Assembly: GCA_012837155.1 (NCBI GenBank)
Contig: CP051546.1
Span: 405,474 to 469,473, forward strand
DNA: 64,000 nucleotides
Direction: 5' to 3'
Origin: Flavobacterium sp.
Lineage (GTDB): Bacteria > Bacteroidota > Bacteroidia > Flavobacteriales > Flavobacteriaceae
The translations under genes and the position numbers were made by a program. Below, piece by piece: positions 29,738-38,328 of this stretch. The stretch's first letter is position 1; each line of letters starts with the position of its first letter. Under the pieces are notes generated by a model. That model did not search any database and was not told the DNA's origin. It was given only the letters and a program-made list of their open reading frames with translations.

Positions 29738-29997
29738 ATGAATAAGATGTCCGAGACCAAATTATATTTTTTATGCTTTTTTTTATTGAAAGAATTGTAG
29801 AAAGAGCTGTTGAAGAGGAATATAAAGATTATGTATTCTATGCATACATTTTAATTATGCTTCCATTAATAATTTTTAAATTAAAAAGATTAAGAGAAGA
29901 AGATAGAATAAATGGAACAAAGACTGTTATACAGCCACTTATAAGTATGGCAATAGTGGCAGTATTCTTAGTTATTGGTTTTTACCTAATAAAATAA
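29738..29997 (+). CDS. Small two-helix membrane protein (possible frameshift near 29768)
   Basis: The clear part (from 29773) encodes ~74 residues with a hydrophobic N-terminal stretch (FYAYILIMLPLIIF) and a C-terminal helix (PLISMAIVAVFLVIGFYLIK) around a basic loop. An ATG at 29738 (MNKMSETKLYF) would be in frame if one T were added to the T6 run at 29766-29771. It lies directly downstream of the Cys-rich lipoprotein gene on the same strand. No family is recognised; a partner or immunity role is only a guess from position. Confidence 0.55.
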
Positions 29998-30022
29998 AAA
30001 TCGTTAAGATTCTAAAAAGAAG

Positions 30023-30044
30023 AAAGAGGCTTAATTGCCTCTTT
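30023..30044. terminator. Hairpin terminator
   Basis: AAAGAGGC TTAATT GCCTCTTT, the same stem-loop as at 26336, between convergent genes and overlapping the stop of the next minus-strand gene. Confidence 0.75.
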
Positions 30045-30282
30045 TCCTTTTTAACCATTTGATGATAATTGGAATTGTAGCACCAAGAATCATTCCGTAC
30101 GAATTAGAAATTATTGATTTATAATATGCAACACCTTCATTAATAATCCTTTTGGGTGCTAAACCTTCTTTTACTTTTTGAACATTCCAAACCATTTTTT
30201 GATAGCTTATTTCTTTTTCTAGCTTCAAAATTTTTAGCTCTAGTTCTATCTCTTCATAAGAAGAATACTTTTTGTTTTCCAT
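30031..30282 (-). CDS. Small DUF6327/YqjK-like protein
   Basis: An 83-residue protein: a charged helical N-terminus (YSSYEEIELELKILKLEKEISYQ) and one C-terminal hydrophobic helix (YGMILGATIPIIIKWLKRKRG). It is the third gene of a three-gene run with a YtxH protein and a holin-type protein, starting four bases after its neighbour stops. This trio resembles the ElaB/YqjD-YqjE-YqjK clusters linked to envelope stress and stationary phase; the assignment is by context and size. Confidence 0.68.
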   Translation of the reverse strand: MENKKYSSYEEIELELKILKLEKEISYQKMVWNVQKVKEGLAPKRIINEGVAYYKSIISNSYGMILGATIPIIIKWLKRKRGN

Positions 30283-30285
30283 GTT

Positions 30286-30636
30286 TTAGTCGTTAAAAAA
30301 TATTTCAGAAAATTTCTCCAAAATTGGCCCTTCAACAATTTTATCTTTGACTAAAAATAATAGCCCTGAAAAGAGTAAATAAATTCCTCCAACGACTAAA
30401 AATCCGAAAGCGGTATTATCTAAATAAGTTCCAATGGCAAAAGCCCCTGCTATGGATACAAAAAATAAAACCATAAAAAAACACAAGAAAATCAAAATAA
30501 ATTTAACAATCATTGTGGTCGATTTCATCGCCACTTTGAACCCTTTTAATTTATAATAAGCAATATTACTTTCGATGAAAGTTTGTGCTTGTTCCTGAAT
30601 GTTTTCAGTATGTTCTTTTAGTTCCTCGAAAGCCAT
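30286..30636 (-). CDS. Phage-holin-type superfamily III / YqjE-like membrane protein
   Basis: A 116-residue integral membrane protein with an amphipathic N-terminus (LKEHTENIQEQAQTFIESNIAYYKLKGFKV) and two long transmembrane helices (MIVKFILIFLCFFMVLFFVSIAGAFAIG and AFGFLVVGGIYLLFSGLLFLV). It is central in the YtxH/YqjE/YqjK operon. Despite the family name there are no phage genes nearby, so a role in membrane or stress physiology is more likely than lysis. Confidence 0.8.
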   Translation of the reverse strand: MAFEELKEHTENIQEQAQTFIESNIAYYKLKGFKVAMKSTTMIVKFILIFLCFFMVLFFVSIAGAFAIGTYLDNTAFGFLVVGGIYLLFSGLLFLVKDKIVEGPILEKFSEIFFND

Positions 30637-30656
30637 AATAAAAATTGTTTATTTAT

Positions 30657-31010
30657 TTAATTTTTTGATACCACAGCTTTTTCCTTTTGAAATTTTGCAT
30701 TTTGTTCTTTTAATTCGGCTAATTTTTGTTCCAAAAAAGAAATTACATCTTCCGTCTTATGACTCATATTCGAAATCATGTCTTCGTAACTTTCTTCTAA
30801 ACCATTTTTCGATTTCGAAATTTTTTCTTTCAACTCATTGGTTGCCTTTGTCAATTTTTGTTTTAAATCTTCTTTGGCATCATCAAAACCATCTTTAATT
30901 TTTTCCCGAGTTCTAGATCCTTTATCCGGAGCAAATAAAATTCCTACTCCCACTCCAATAGCCGCACCTGTTAAAAGTGCCAAAACTGTATTTCCTGTGT
31001 TGTTTGACAT
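30657..31010 (-). CDS. YtxH-domain protein
   Basis: A 117-residue protein with an N-terminal glycine-zipper membrane helix (TVLALLTGAAIGVGVGILFAPDKGSRTREKIKDG), which is the YtxH signature, followed by a coiled-coil Lys/Glu-rich tail. It heads the small operon with the holin-like and YqjK-like genes. Homologues are general-stress envelope proteins of unknown mechanism. Confidence 0.85.
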   Translation of the reverse strand: MSNNTGNTVLALLTGAAIGVGVGILFAPDKGSRTREKIKDGFDDAKEDLKQKLTKATNELKEKISKSKNGLEESYEDMISNMSHKTEDVISFLEQKLAELKEQNAKFQKEKAVVSKN

Positions 31011-31262
31011 ACTATTTACTGATAAAATTAATACTGGAATAAAGATACGCCATTTATTAACACCGCAGCGTTAATAAGTCGTTAAAGTGAATTAAATTCG
31101 ATTAAAAACCTAAAATAAGGGCTTTATTTTTTTAAACTTTTTAGCAATGACGGAAACACTTGCGAAACCAAAAATAACGTCTTAAAATCCATTTATGAAA
31201 GTCGTTTGTGATTGTTAAAATTGATGGTTTTTTAAAATTCAATCACAAAAACATATAATAGA

Positions 31263-31288
31263 AAAAAGCGCTCCTAAAAGCGCTTTTG
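31263..31288. terminator. Hairpin terminator downstream of glnS
   Basis: AAAAGCGCT CCTAAA AGCGCTTTT. It lies just past the glnS-region stop at 31293 on the minus strand. Confidence 0.8.
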
Positions 31289-31292
31289 ATAG

Positions 31293-33415
31293 TTATTCTT
31301 TATTCAAAACTTGTTCTATGAATTCCAATTCTCTTTCGGTGGTGCTTTTTGTTGGATTGGATTTTAATTTCAAAATTTCTTCTTTAAAAGAATGTATAAA
31401 ATTAGAATCATATTCTAAATGAAGTAAATTCAAAAGGGCTCTCGAACGAACAAAACTAGATTCACTTCGCAATGACATCAAAATAATTTAGTTAAATCGT
31501 CTTTATCAAAATCAGCAAATTTTAAAATGGAATATTTCAAAATCAATTGAGCAAACAACAATGAACTTTTGTTATTATTGATGTTCTTCTTAAATGAATT
31601 TTGCAACAAACTATAATTGGCAATTCCAGCCAAGGTCTCTCCTATTGCTTTTCTGATAGCAATACGTTCTTCCCTAGTTTCAACTTTAAAATATTTATTA
31701 ATTTCTTTTAAAGCTGTATTGAGGCTATTTTCTTCTTTTTTCCCCTTTTCTTCCCAAGCATCTTTGAGTCCAACCGTTTTGTTAAAGACCAATTTTTCGG
31801 TGTTGGAGTCTTTATCAACGCTGAAATAACCCAATCGTTGGAATTGAAACTTATCATTCCATTTAGCTGAAGAAAGACTTGGTTCAACAAATCCTTTTGT
31901 AATTTGCAAAGAGTTAGCATTCATAAAATCAAGGAAATTTTTTTCCTTATGACTGTCCGGTGCTTCGTCTATAAAAAGGCGGTCATACAAACGAACTTCG
32001 GCTTCCACAGCGTGTTGTATAGAAACCCAATGCAGGGTTCCGGACACTTTTCGTTGGCTGGATTCACTCCCGCTTCCGCTACGAGAATCTTCATCATAAA
32101 CGACATGAATTTCAGTAATATTTCCTTGAGCATCTTTAGTAACACTTTCTCCTTTAATGATATAAGCGTTTTTTAAACGAACCTCTCCTCCTATTGTTAA
32201 ACGGAAAAATTTGGCGGGAGCTTCTTCTAAAAAGTCTTCTTTTTCAATATATATTTCTCTAGAAAACGGCACTTTTCTATAACCAGCATTTTCATCTTCT
32301 TGATTATTTTCGGCATCAAGCCATTCTTCTTTTCCTTCAGGATAATTAGTAATAACCACTTTTATTGGGTCTAAAACCGCCATAACTCTAGGTGCTGTTT
32401 TATTTAAATCTTCCCGCAAACAAAACTCCAACAAAGAAACATCAATCACGTTTTCTCTTTTGGCTACACCAATAATATCACAAAATTTTCGAATAGAATT
32501 TGCCGTATACCCTCTTCTACGCAAACCTGAAATCGTGGGCATTCTTGGGTCATCCCATCCATTTACAATATTTTCTTGAACCAATTGCAACAGTTTTCGC
32601 TTACTCATTACGGTGTAATTCAAGTTTAAACGAGCAAATTCGTATTGGTTAGGTTTTACCTTTTTATCATCATAAATTTGGTCTAAAAACCAATTGTATA
32701 ATTCTCTATGCATCACAAATTCCAATGTACAAATCGAATGCGAAATTTGCTCAATATAATCACTTTCGCCGTGAGCAAAATCATACATGGGATAAATTTT
32801 CCAATCGTTTCCAGTGCGATGATGATGGCGATGCAAAATTCTATACATCAACGGATCGCGCATCAACATATTGGTAGATGCCATATCAATTTTAGCACGC
32901 AAAACGTGGGTTCCTTCTGCGAAATCACCATTTTTCATACCTTCGAATAAAGTCAAATTCTCTTCAACAGAACGGTTTCTAAAAGGACCATCAATTCCTG
33001 ATTGTGTTGGGGTTCCTTTTTGAATTGCCATTTCCTCAGAGGACTGGCTATCAACATACGCTTTCCCTTTTTTAATCATTAAAATCGCCCAATCGTATAA
33101 CTGCTGAAAATAATCAGAAGCGTATCGTTCCTCGGCCCATTCGAAACCTAACCATCGCAAATCTTCTTTAATCGCGTCGACATATTCTTGTTCTTCTTTA
33201 GCTGGATTGGTGTCGTCAAAACGCAAATTTACAGGCGCATTGTAACGCAATCCTAACCCAAAATTTAAACAAATAGATTTAGCATGACCAATATGCAAAT
33301 ACCCATTAGGTTCTGGCGGAAAACGAAAACGTAATTTATCTTGAGGAAAACCGCTTGTTAGACTGTCTTCAATAATTTGTTCTATAAAATGAAGTGATTT
33401 TTCTTCGGTTGACAT
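31293..33415 (-). CDS. glnS: Glutamine--tRNA ligase with C-terminal extension (one probable frameshift)
   Basis: Class I synthetase charging tRNA-Gln. FPPEPNGYLHIGHAKSICLN (HIGH motif) lies near residue 30 and YTVMSKRKL (KMSKS form) near residue 275. After the anticodon-binding beta-barrel there is an extra helical region (YFKVETREERIAIRKAIGETLAG...LLFAQLILKY). The first frame ends at 31478. Adding one T to the T4 run joins it to FLMSLRSESSFVRSRALLNLLHLEY and a stop at 31293, giving about 708 residues. The extension could be a YqeY-like or other tRNA-related domain; I cannot decide. Confidence 0.9.
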
Positions 33416-33434
33416 AATTTTCTATATTGAAACG

Positions 33435-33442
33435 CAAAGGTA
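33435..33442 (-). promoter_or_regulatory. Promoter -7 element of glnS
   Basis: TACCTTTG on the minus strand, 20 bases before the glnS ATG; a perfect TAnnTTTG match. Confidence 0.6.
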
Positions 33443-33517
33443 AAAAATAGATGATAGACTTGGGGATAATGACTTTGAATTAAATTTATTAGTATTTTTG
33501 TATAAATATTGAAACTT

Positions 33518-33751
33518 ATGAGACAAGTAATAGTTAGTTTTCCAGATGATTTTTACCAAACTTTTATGGAATATTTAAAAGATAAACCAGAAGTTTTGGT
33601 TGATGAAAAATTTGAATATTTAGATAAAACAGTTCCTCAATGGCAACAAGATTTAGTTATAGATAGAATAAAAAACGCAAAACCAGAGGATTACAGAAGT
33701 TGGGAAGATGTAAAGAAGGATTTGGATAAAAAATGGAATTTCAATGGATAA
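33518..33751 (+). CDS. RelB-like antitoxin of a type II toxin-antitoxin pair
   Basis: A small acidic protein (77 residues from the ATG at 33518; a TTG nine bases earlier is less likely). It starts RQVIVSFPDDFYQTFMEYLK and ends with a C-terminal segment typical of toxin-binding tails (RSWEDVKKDLDKKWNFNG). The stop overlaps the toxin start by eight bases, the normal antitoxin-then-toxin order. A TATTTTTG promoter motif lies at 33493-33500. Confidence 0.8.
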   Translation: MRQVIVSFPDDFYQTFMEYLKDKPEVLVDEKFEYLDKTVPQWQQDLVIDRIKNAKPEDYRSWEDVKKDLDKKWNFNG

Positions 33752-34043
33752 ATATTCCGTTGAGATGCTTTTTTGGGCTGAACAAGATTTGAATGAAATA
33801 GGGATTTATTATAAAAAATTATCAAATGAACTAGGAGATAAATTTTATTATGAAGTCAGAAAAGTAATTGAATCTTTAAAATTAAATCCTTTTTATCAAA
33901 CGGATTTCGGTGATATAAGAAAAATTCCAGTACAAAAATTTCCTTATAAAGTCTTTTTTAAAGTTGATGAAGATAATAAAATTGTTTACATCGAAGCAAT
34001 AATCAGCGACCATTTATTACCTTTTTCAACTAAAATTAAATAA
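33744..34043 (+). CDS. RelE/ParE-family toxin
   Basis: A 99-residue basic protein with the RelE fold pattern: helical N-terminus (FWAEQDLNEIGIYYKKLSNELGDKFYYEVRKVIESL), then beta strands (IRKIPVQKFPYKVFFKVDEDNKIVYIEAIISD). Most relatives cleave mRNA on the ribosome or poison gyrase; sequence alone does not decide which. It pairs with the overlapping antitoxin and sits two bases before folB. Confidence 0.85.
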   Translation: MDKYSVEMLFWAEQDLNEIGIYYKKLSNELGDKFYYEVRKVIESLKLNPFYQTDFGDIRKIPVQKFPYKVFFKVDEDNKIVYIEAIISDHLLPFSTKIK

Positions 34044-34045
34044 AA

Positions 34046-34405
34046 ATGGGAATTATAAAACTAAAGAATATTCGAACCTACTCTTACCACGGTTGTTTAA
34101 TCGAAGAAGCAAAAATTGGTTCAGATTATTCTGTTGATTTAGAAGTAAAAACTGATTTACGCAAATCAGCCGTTTCAGATGATTTAAAAGACACCGTAGA
34201 TTATGTGCTCTTAAATCGTATTGTTGTCGAAGAAATGGCTATTCGATCTAATTTATTAGAACACGTGGCGCACCGAATTATTAAAAGAATTTTTGATGAA
34301 GTGTCGGCCGTTTCCAGAATTACGCTAGCAGTTTCAAAACTGAATCCTCCCATTGGCGGTGATGTTGAAGCCGTTACCATAGAAATGGAGGAATACAGAA
34401 ATTAA
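34046..34405 (+). CDS. folB: Dihydroneopterin aldolase
   Basis: A 119-residue FolB enzyme that splits dihydroneopterin in folate synthesis. Typical blocks: IKLKNIRTYSYHGCLIEEAKIG, the TVDYVLLNRIVVEEM block with conserved tyrosine, LLEHVAHRIIKRIF, and the catalytic-loop strand VSKLNPPIGGDVEAVTIEMEE. It starts two bases after the toxin gene and stops before tRNA-Cys. Confidence 0.93.
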   Translation: MGIIKLKNIRTYSYHGCLIEEAKIGSDYSVDLEVKTDLRKSAVSDDLKDTVDYVLLNRIVVEEMAIRSNLLEHVAHRIIKRIFDEVSAVSRITLAVSKLNPPIGGDVEAVTIEMEEYRN

Positions 34406-34494
34406 GCCCCTAACCCCCAAAGGGGGAATAAAAATCACTTTTGAAAAGAAGTAAATTTTTTAAACTTTAAACTATAAACTTTTAAACTTTTACC

Positions 34495-34502
34495 TATATT
34501 TG
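34495..34502 (+). promoter_or_regulatory. Promoter -7 element of tRNA-Cys
   Basis: TATATTTG, a TAnnTTTG match, 18 bases before the tRNA. Confidence 0.55.
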
Positions 34503-34519
34503 CACACCAATAAATAATT

Positions 34520-34590
34520 GGCGTCGTGGCCGAGCGGCTAGGCTGGGCTCTGCAAAAGCTCCTACTCCGGTTCGAATCCGGACGATGCCT
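34520..34590 (+). tRNA. tRNA-Cys (anticodon GCA)
   Basis: A cloverleaf folds completely: acceptor GGCGTCG / CGATGCC, D arm GCC...GGC, anticodon stem GGGCT/AGCTC with loop CTGCAAA (anticodon GCA), and T arm with GGTTCGAATCC. Position 34590 is the discriminator base. The 3' 21 bases recur in the following tandem array. Confidence 0.95.
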
Positions 34591-34593
34591 CAA

Positions 34594-34623
34594 GAAGAGA
34601 TACAGAAATGTGTCTCTTTTTTT
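34594..34623 (+). terminator. tRNA-Cys terminator (copied in each repeat unit)
   Basis: GAGATACA GAAA TGTGTCTC is an eight-base-pair stem (one G-T pair) with a GAAA loop, followed by eight T. Confidence 0.9.
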
Positions 34624-34789
34624 TGTATTAATTTTTAGAAAAAATTAGGTAAAGTTAGCGTTCGAATCCGGACGATGCCTCAAGAAGAGATACAGAAATG
34701 TGTCTCTTTTTTTTGTATTAATTTTTAGAAAAAATTAGGTAAAGTTAGCGTTCGAATCCGGACGATGCCTCAAGAAGAGATACAGAAAT

Positions 34790-36542
34790 GGAGGGTACTG
34801 AAAAACATCACTTATTTTGATCAACGTTCTTTTTAGATATTAAAAAACCGCTTATAACAGGATTTTAAGCATCCGTTATAAGCGGTTTTATTTTTGTAAC
34901 TGTTTTTTATTGTTGATTGTATGTGTCTGTTTTTGACTTATACAGGTTCATTTGGTAAAATGCACGTGTAGATTACATTTTCTACATTAATTTGAGTATT
35001 CTTTTTAAGTTGACTGTAAAAATTGCTATTGCACCTTGCATTTGCATATTGGTAATACCGTATGATATTGCTCTATCATAACCGTGTATATTTTTTAACT
35101 CGCTATTTTTAGCTTCTATCTTGTATCGATGTTTTGCTTTTTCTTTGTAATATTCTGTTTCTTGAAAAGCCATTTGGTCTTGATGCAATTCTGATTTTAT
35201 GGATACCGAATACGTTTTTGTCTTGGCTCCATCTTTATAACAACCTTCCTTTAAAGGGCAATGCTTGCATTTTTCGACATCAAAATAGTAAGTATCTACT
35301 TGATTTACCCCGACATCTTTAGTGCCTTGGCGCGCTTTTCGTATTGCTAAATGCCCTGCTGGGCAAACAAACCTATCGGCATCTTTATTGTAATCAAATT
35401 TATCTTCATCTTTCCTAAAGCCTTGGGTTATAGATGGATTTAGACGCGCTACTATTTTTATGTTTTGTTCAGTTGTAATTTTAAGATTCTCTTTTCCAGA
35501 ATAAGCTCCGTCGCCAATAATGGTATCTACATCAACTCCGTTTTCTTGACTGATTTCTAAAAGTTTAGGTAATTCTGGTCCATCGCCTTTTTCTCCAGAT
35601 GTAACTACAGCCGCGGTAATGATGCGCTCTTCGGTCATAGCCAAATGAGTTTTGTAGCCAAAAAAGGAACTCTCGGCAGATTTATGACCTATTTTTGCAT
35701 CGGTATCTTTGGATAGGGTTAAATTTTCTTGAGTGTCTTCTACGGTTTCTTTTAGCAGATTTAATTTTTCCTTCACAGCGGGTATTGAACTTATAGACGG
35801 CTCATTTTCTATGCGTTTTTCTAACTCTTTGCAATAAGCCAGCTCCTTTTCTAAATCATTGTCGGTATTTTTTTTGGGCATACGTTCTTTGAATTGGTCG
35901 TCAAAGGTGTATACTGTTTTTCGAAGTAACTTGGAGCGTTCTCTCAATACATCGATGGCTAAAAACGGATTAGATCTTGATAAAGTATGAGTGGCATCAA
36001 CGATAATGGACTTCGAACGAATTATTCCTTTTTCAATAGCTATGGTTACCGTTTTGTTTATCAATAGATTTAACAAGTCGGTGTCTTTCAAACGTAGTTT
36101 TCTGAATTTGGTCAACGAACTCGGATTAATAACATCGTCTTCTGGATTCATATCCAAAAAATATTTAAAGGACATATCGTAACGCGAACGTTCCACTACA
36201 TCAACATCGGAAACGGTGTAAATTGTTTTAAGAAGCAAATACTTGAACATACGAACGGGACTTTCTGCCATACGTCCATTATTGGTGCAGTATTTATTTA
36301 ACAACTCATCGTAGATAAATGAAAAGTCTATCAAATCGTTAATTTTTCTCAAAAGATTATTCCTTGGAATAATTAAATCATATAAAGAGGAATGCTCGCT
36401 GAACTGTATTGTTTGTTGCTGTACTAACATGTAAAAAACCTTATAATTACAGCTAAATATACCAAAAAGAAGTAGAAATCCTAAGCTTTCTACTCCTTTT
36501 ATTTATCAATTTATTCGAAAAAAGACTTTTTCAGTACCCTCC
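34790..36542 (-). mobile_element. IS1182-type insertion sequence (1753 bp) in the tRNA-Cys repeat array
   Basis: Inverted repeats GGAGGGTACTGAAAAA and TTTTTCAGTACCCTCC. A target duplication AGAAAT lies at 34784-34789 and 36543-36548, within the third repeat unit. Confidence 0.9.
34982..36430 (-). CDS. IS1182-family transposase
   Basis: A 482-residue DDE transposase. The N-terminal block (PRNNLLRKINDLIDFSFIYDELLNKYCTNNGRMAESPVRMFKYLLLK) is typical of IS1182. Catalytic-region motifs are IIVDATHTLSR (first Asp), VVTSGEKGDGPELPKLLE, and IIGDGAYSGKENL. A Cys-rich patch (FVCPAGHLAIRKA, CKHCPLKEGCYKDG) follows. The frame is intact, so the element may be active. Confidence 0.92.
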   Translation of the reverse strand: MLVQQQTIQFSEHSSLYDLIIPRNNLLRKINDLIDFSFIYDELLNKYCTNNGRMAESPVRMFKYLLLKTIYTVSDVDVVERSRYDMSFKYFLDMNPEDDVINPSSLTKFRKLRLKDTDLLNLLINKTVTIAIEKGIIRSKSIIVDATHTLSRSNPFLAIDVLRERSKLLRKTVYTFDDQFKERMPKKNTDNDLEKELAYCKELEKRIENEPSISSIPAVKEKLNLLKETVEDTQENLTLSKDTDAKIGHKSAESSFFGYKTHLAMTEERIITAAVVTSGEKGDGPELPKLLEISQENGVDVDTIIGDGAYSGKENLKITTEQNIKIVARLNPSITQGFRKDEDKFDYNKDADRFVCPAGHLAIRKARQGTKDVGVNQVDTYYFDVEKCKHCPLKEGCYKDGAKTKTYSVSIKSELHQDQMAFQETEYYKEKAKHRYKIEAKNSELKNIHGYDRAISYGITNMQMQGAIAIFTVNLKRILKLM

Positions 36543-36676
36543 AGAAATGTGTCTCTTTTTTTTGTATTAATTTTTAGAAAAAATTAGGTAAAGTTAGCGT
36601 TCGAATCCGGACGATGCCTCAAGAAGAGATACAAAAATGTGTCTCTTTTTTTTGTATTAATTTTTAGAAAAAATTA

Positions 36677-36787
36677 GTGTTGCGATGCCAACGAACTGCG
36701 TACTTTCTGCTAAAATAAAAGTTTTTCGTGAAAAACAGGGTTGAAGTCAAGAAAAACAAGCAATAGCACAAAGCTGTTGGTGGCTGT
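36677..36787 (-). repeat. Cassette-boundary repeat 1
   Basis: A ~110-bp AT-rich intergenic element including GCAATAGCACAAAGCTGTTG. It is 3' of the PIN-domain gene on the minus strand. Related copies are at 39676-39782 (same 20-base core, ~60% similar overall) and, more distantly, 40089-40222. Confidence 0.6.
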
Positions 36788-37280
36788 GCTTATCTCTATT
36801 TTAAATGTTCGCTAAGTCTTAGTCCAAAATGATTTTCAAGTAATGTTGGTAAGTTACAATGCTCAATGCTAAGCAAATCACATATTTCGGGTAGTTTCTT
36901 GAATAATTTATTGTCATTGTCTGTTCGTGTTTCTTCTGTGACTAAAATTGTTTTATCAAGGCATAAACTATCTTCTTTGTTGTTCGCAGAGCAAAACAAA
37001 ATAAGTTTTGCATCAGCGGAATCTAAAAATGTCTGCTTCCTATTTTCAAATTCCGTTTCATTTAACTTATTTTTCAATGCAGCATAACAAAAACGGTTTT
37101 CTAAATCTCTCAGAAAGTTTTGTGTTGGTAGAAGAGTTTCTGTCTTTGTTATGTTTAACTTATCTTCAATGAAATCTAAACTTTTAACTATGAGACCTTT
37201 TGCTGTTCTTTTGGCTTCGAGAGAAACTTTATCAGTTATGATAATTTCTTTACTTTCCACTTTACTTTTAATAAAGTTTT

Positions 37281-38243
37281 AGGTATAAGCGTTTAGGTCG
37301 CAAATAAATTATCTTTGTCAAATGACAGAGCGCAATATTTTCAGAGGAGTGAATTCAATAAAATTTAACCAAAGATTTAAAGAAGATAAGGATTGTTTAG
37401 AATATTTATCTGAGATAAAATGGCTTAGTGGCTATAATTGTAAACGATGTAATAATGATAAATTTGGGAAAGGAAAAAACATCCATAACCGACGTTGTAC
37501 CAAGTGCCGATATGATGAAAGTCCAACAGCAGGAACTATGTTTGAAAAGCTTAAATTTTCAATACTAATAGCCTTTCATATTGTTTTCAAAATAAGTACG
37601 AAGAAAAAAGGGATGTCTTCTTTAGAATTAAGTAATGAATTTGAACTTCGACAAATGACCTGCTGGGCATTCAAACAAAAACTACAGCAAGTAATGAAGA
37701 GCAGTCTAAAAAGCCCATTAACAGGGGTTATTCACGTTGATGAGTTTGTGATTGGAGGTCCAGAAGAAGGTAAAAAAGGAAGGAGTAAAGGGTTGAAAAA
37801 ATTAATTGTCTTGGCTGTTGAAATTTTAGAAGATGGTGTTGGTCGAGCTTACGCTGAGGCTATTGAACATTCTTCGGCAATAGAATTAGGTGCTTTCTTA
37901 ACCAAATATGTTTCAAGCGAAGCGGAAGTAGTTTCGGATAAATGGAAAGGTTACACACCTTTAAAAAAGGAGTTTAAAAATTTGAAACAAGTTGCATCAG
38001 AAGATGGAAAGAACTTTAAAGAGCTACATATACACATAATGAATATAAAAGGATGGCTCCGAGGAATTCATCACCATTGCAGTAAAGACCGTATGCAAAA
38101 TTATCTTGATGAATACCATTTTAGATACAACAGAAGGTCAAATATGGATACAATATTCGATGTGTTAATAAGAAAGATGGTGAATTGTAAATAAATATCA
38201 ATAAAATAAGCACTTAACAAGTGCGAACTAAACGCTTATACCT
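37281..38243 (+). mobile_element. IS1595-family insertion sequence, copy B (963 bp)
   Basis: Identical by eye to copy A at 26877-27839. Flanks ATAAAGTTTT occur at 37271-37280 and 38244-38253. It lies in the PIN-like gene. Confidence 0.9.
37322..38194 (+). CDS. IS1595-family transposase (copy B)
   Basis: The same 290-residue protein as copy A: zinc-ribbon N-terminus, HVDEFVIGG first catalytic Asp, VSDKWKGYTPL, and the C-terminal HHCSKDRMQNYLDEYHFRYNRR segment. The intact frame and identity to copy A suggest recent movement. Within this window it is the only mobile element present twice in unbroken form. Confidence 0.94.
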   Translation: MTERNIFRGVNSIKFNQRFKEDKDCLEYLSEIKWLSGYNCKRCNNDKFGKGKNIHNRRCTKCRYDESPTAGTMFEKLKFSILIAFHIVFKISTKKKGMSSLELSNEFELRQMTCWAFKQKLQQVMKSSLKSPLTGVIHVDEFVIGGPEEGKKGRSKGLKKLIVLAVEILEDGVGRAYAEAIEHSSAIELGAFLTKYVSSEAEVVSDKWKGYTPLKKEFKNLKQVASEDGKNFKELHIHIMNIKGWLRGIHHHCSKDRMQNYLDEYHFRYNRRSNMDTIFDVLIRKMVNCK

Positions 38244-38328
38244 ATAAAGTTTTTTAAAGAATTATCTTTATCAAATGGCAAATAGTATCGAACCAAAGCC
38301 ATTAATGAGCTTGTGTCAATTACTATTT

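Larger units (their letters stand above)
34570..36677. repeat. Tandem array of 90-bp units carrying the tRNA-Cys 3' end and a terminator (interrupted by an IS)
   Basis: Units begin at 34570 (inside the tRNA), 34660, 34750 (split by the IS1182-type element) and 36599. Each holds GTTCGAATCCGG-ACGATGCCT, an intrinsic terminator hairpin and an AT-rich tail. The last copy has one substitution (acaaaaatg for acagaaatg). The array is nearly perfect over about 350 bp of unit sequence. Confidence 0.92.

Noticed and set aside
30286-30636. Prophage based on the holin-type protein
   Set aside because: The neighbours are YtxH- and YqjK-like genes; no phage structural, lysis or integrase genes are present.
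31461-31481. Second copy of the dprA-type repeat at the glnS end
   Set aside because: Shares only GTCATTGCGA and scattered bases; too short to call a repeat.
34660-34770. Extra tRNA-Cys genes
   Set aside because: Only the 3' 21 bases are repeated; no acceptor 5' half, D arm or anticodon is present.
34570-36677. CRISPR array
   Set aside because: Units are contiguous 90-bp duplications without unique spacers, and no cas genes are nearby.
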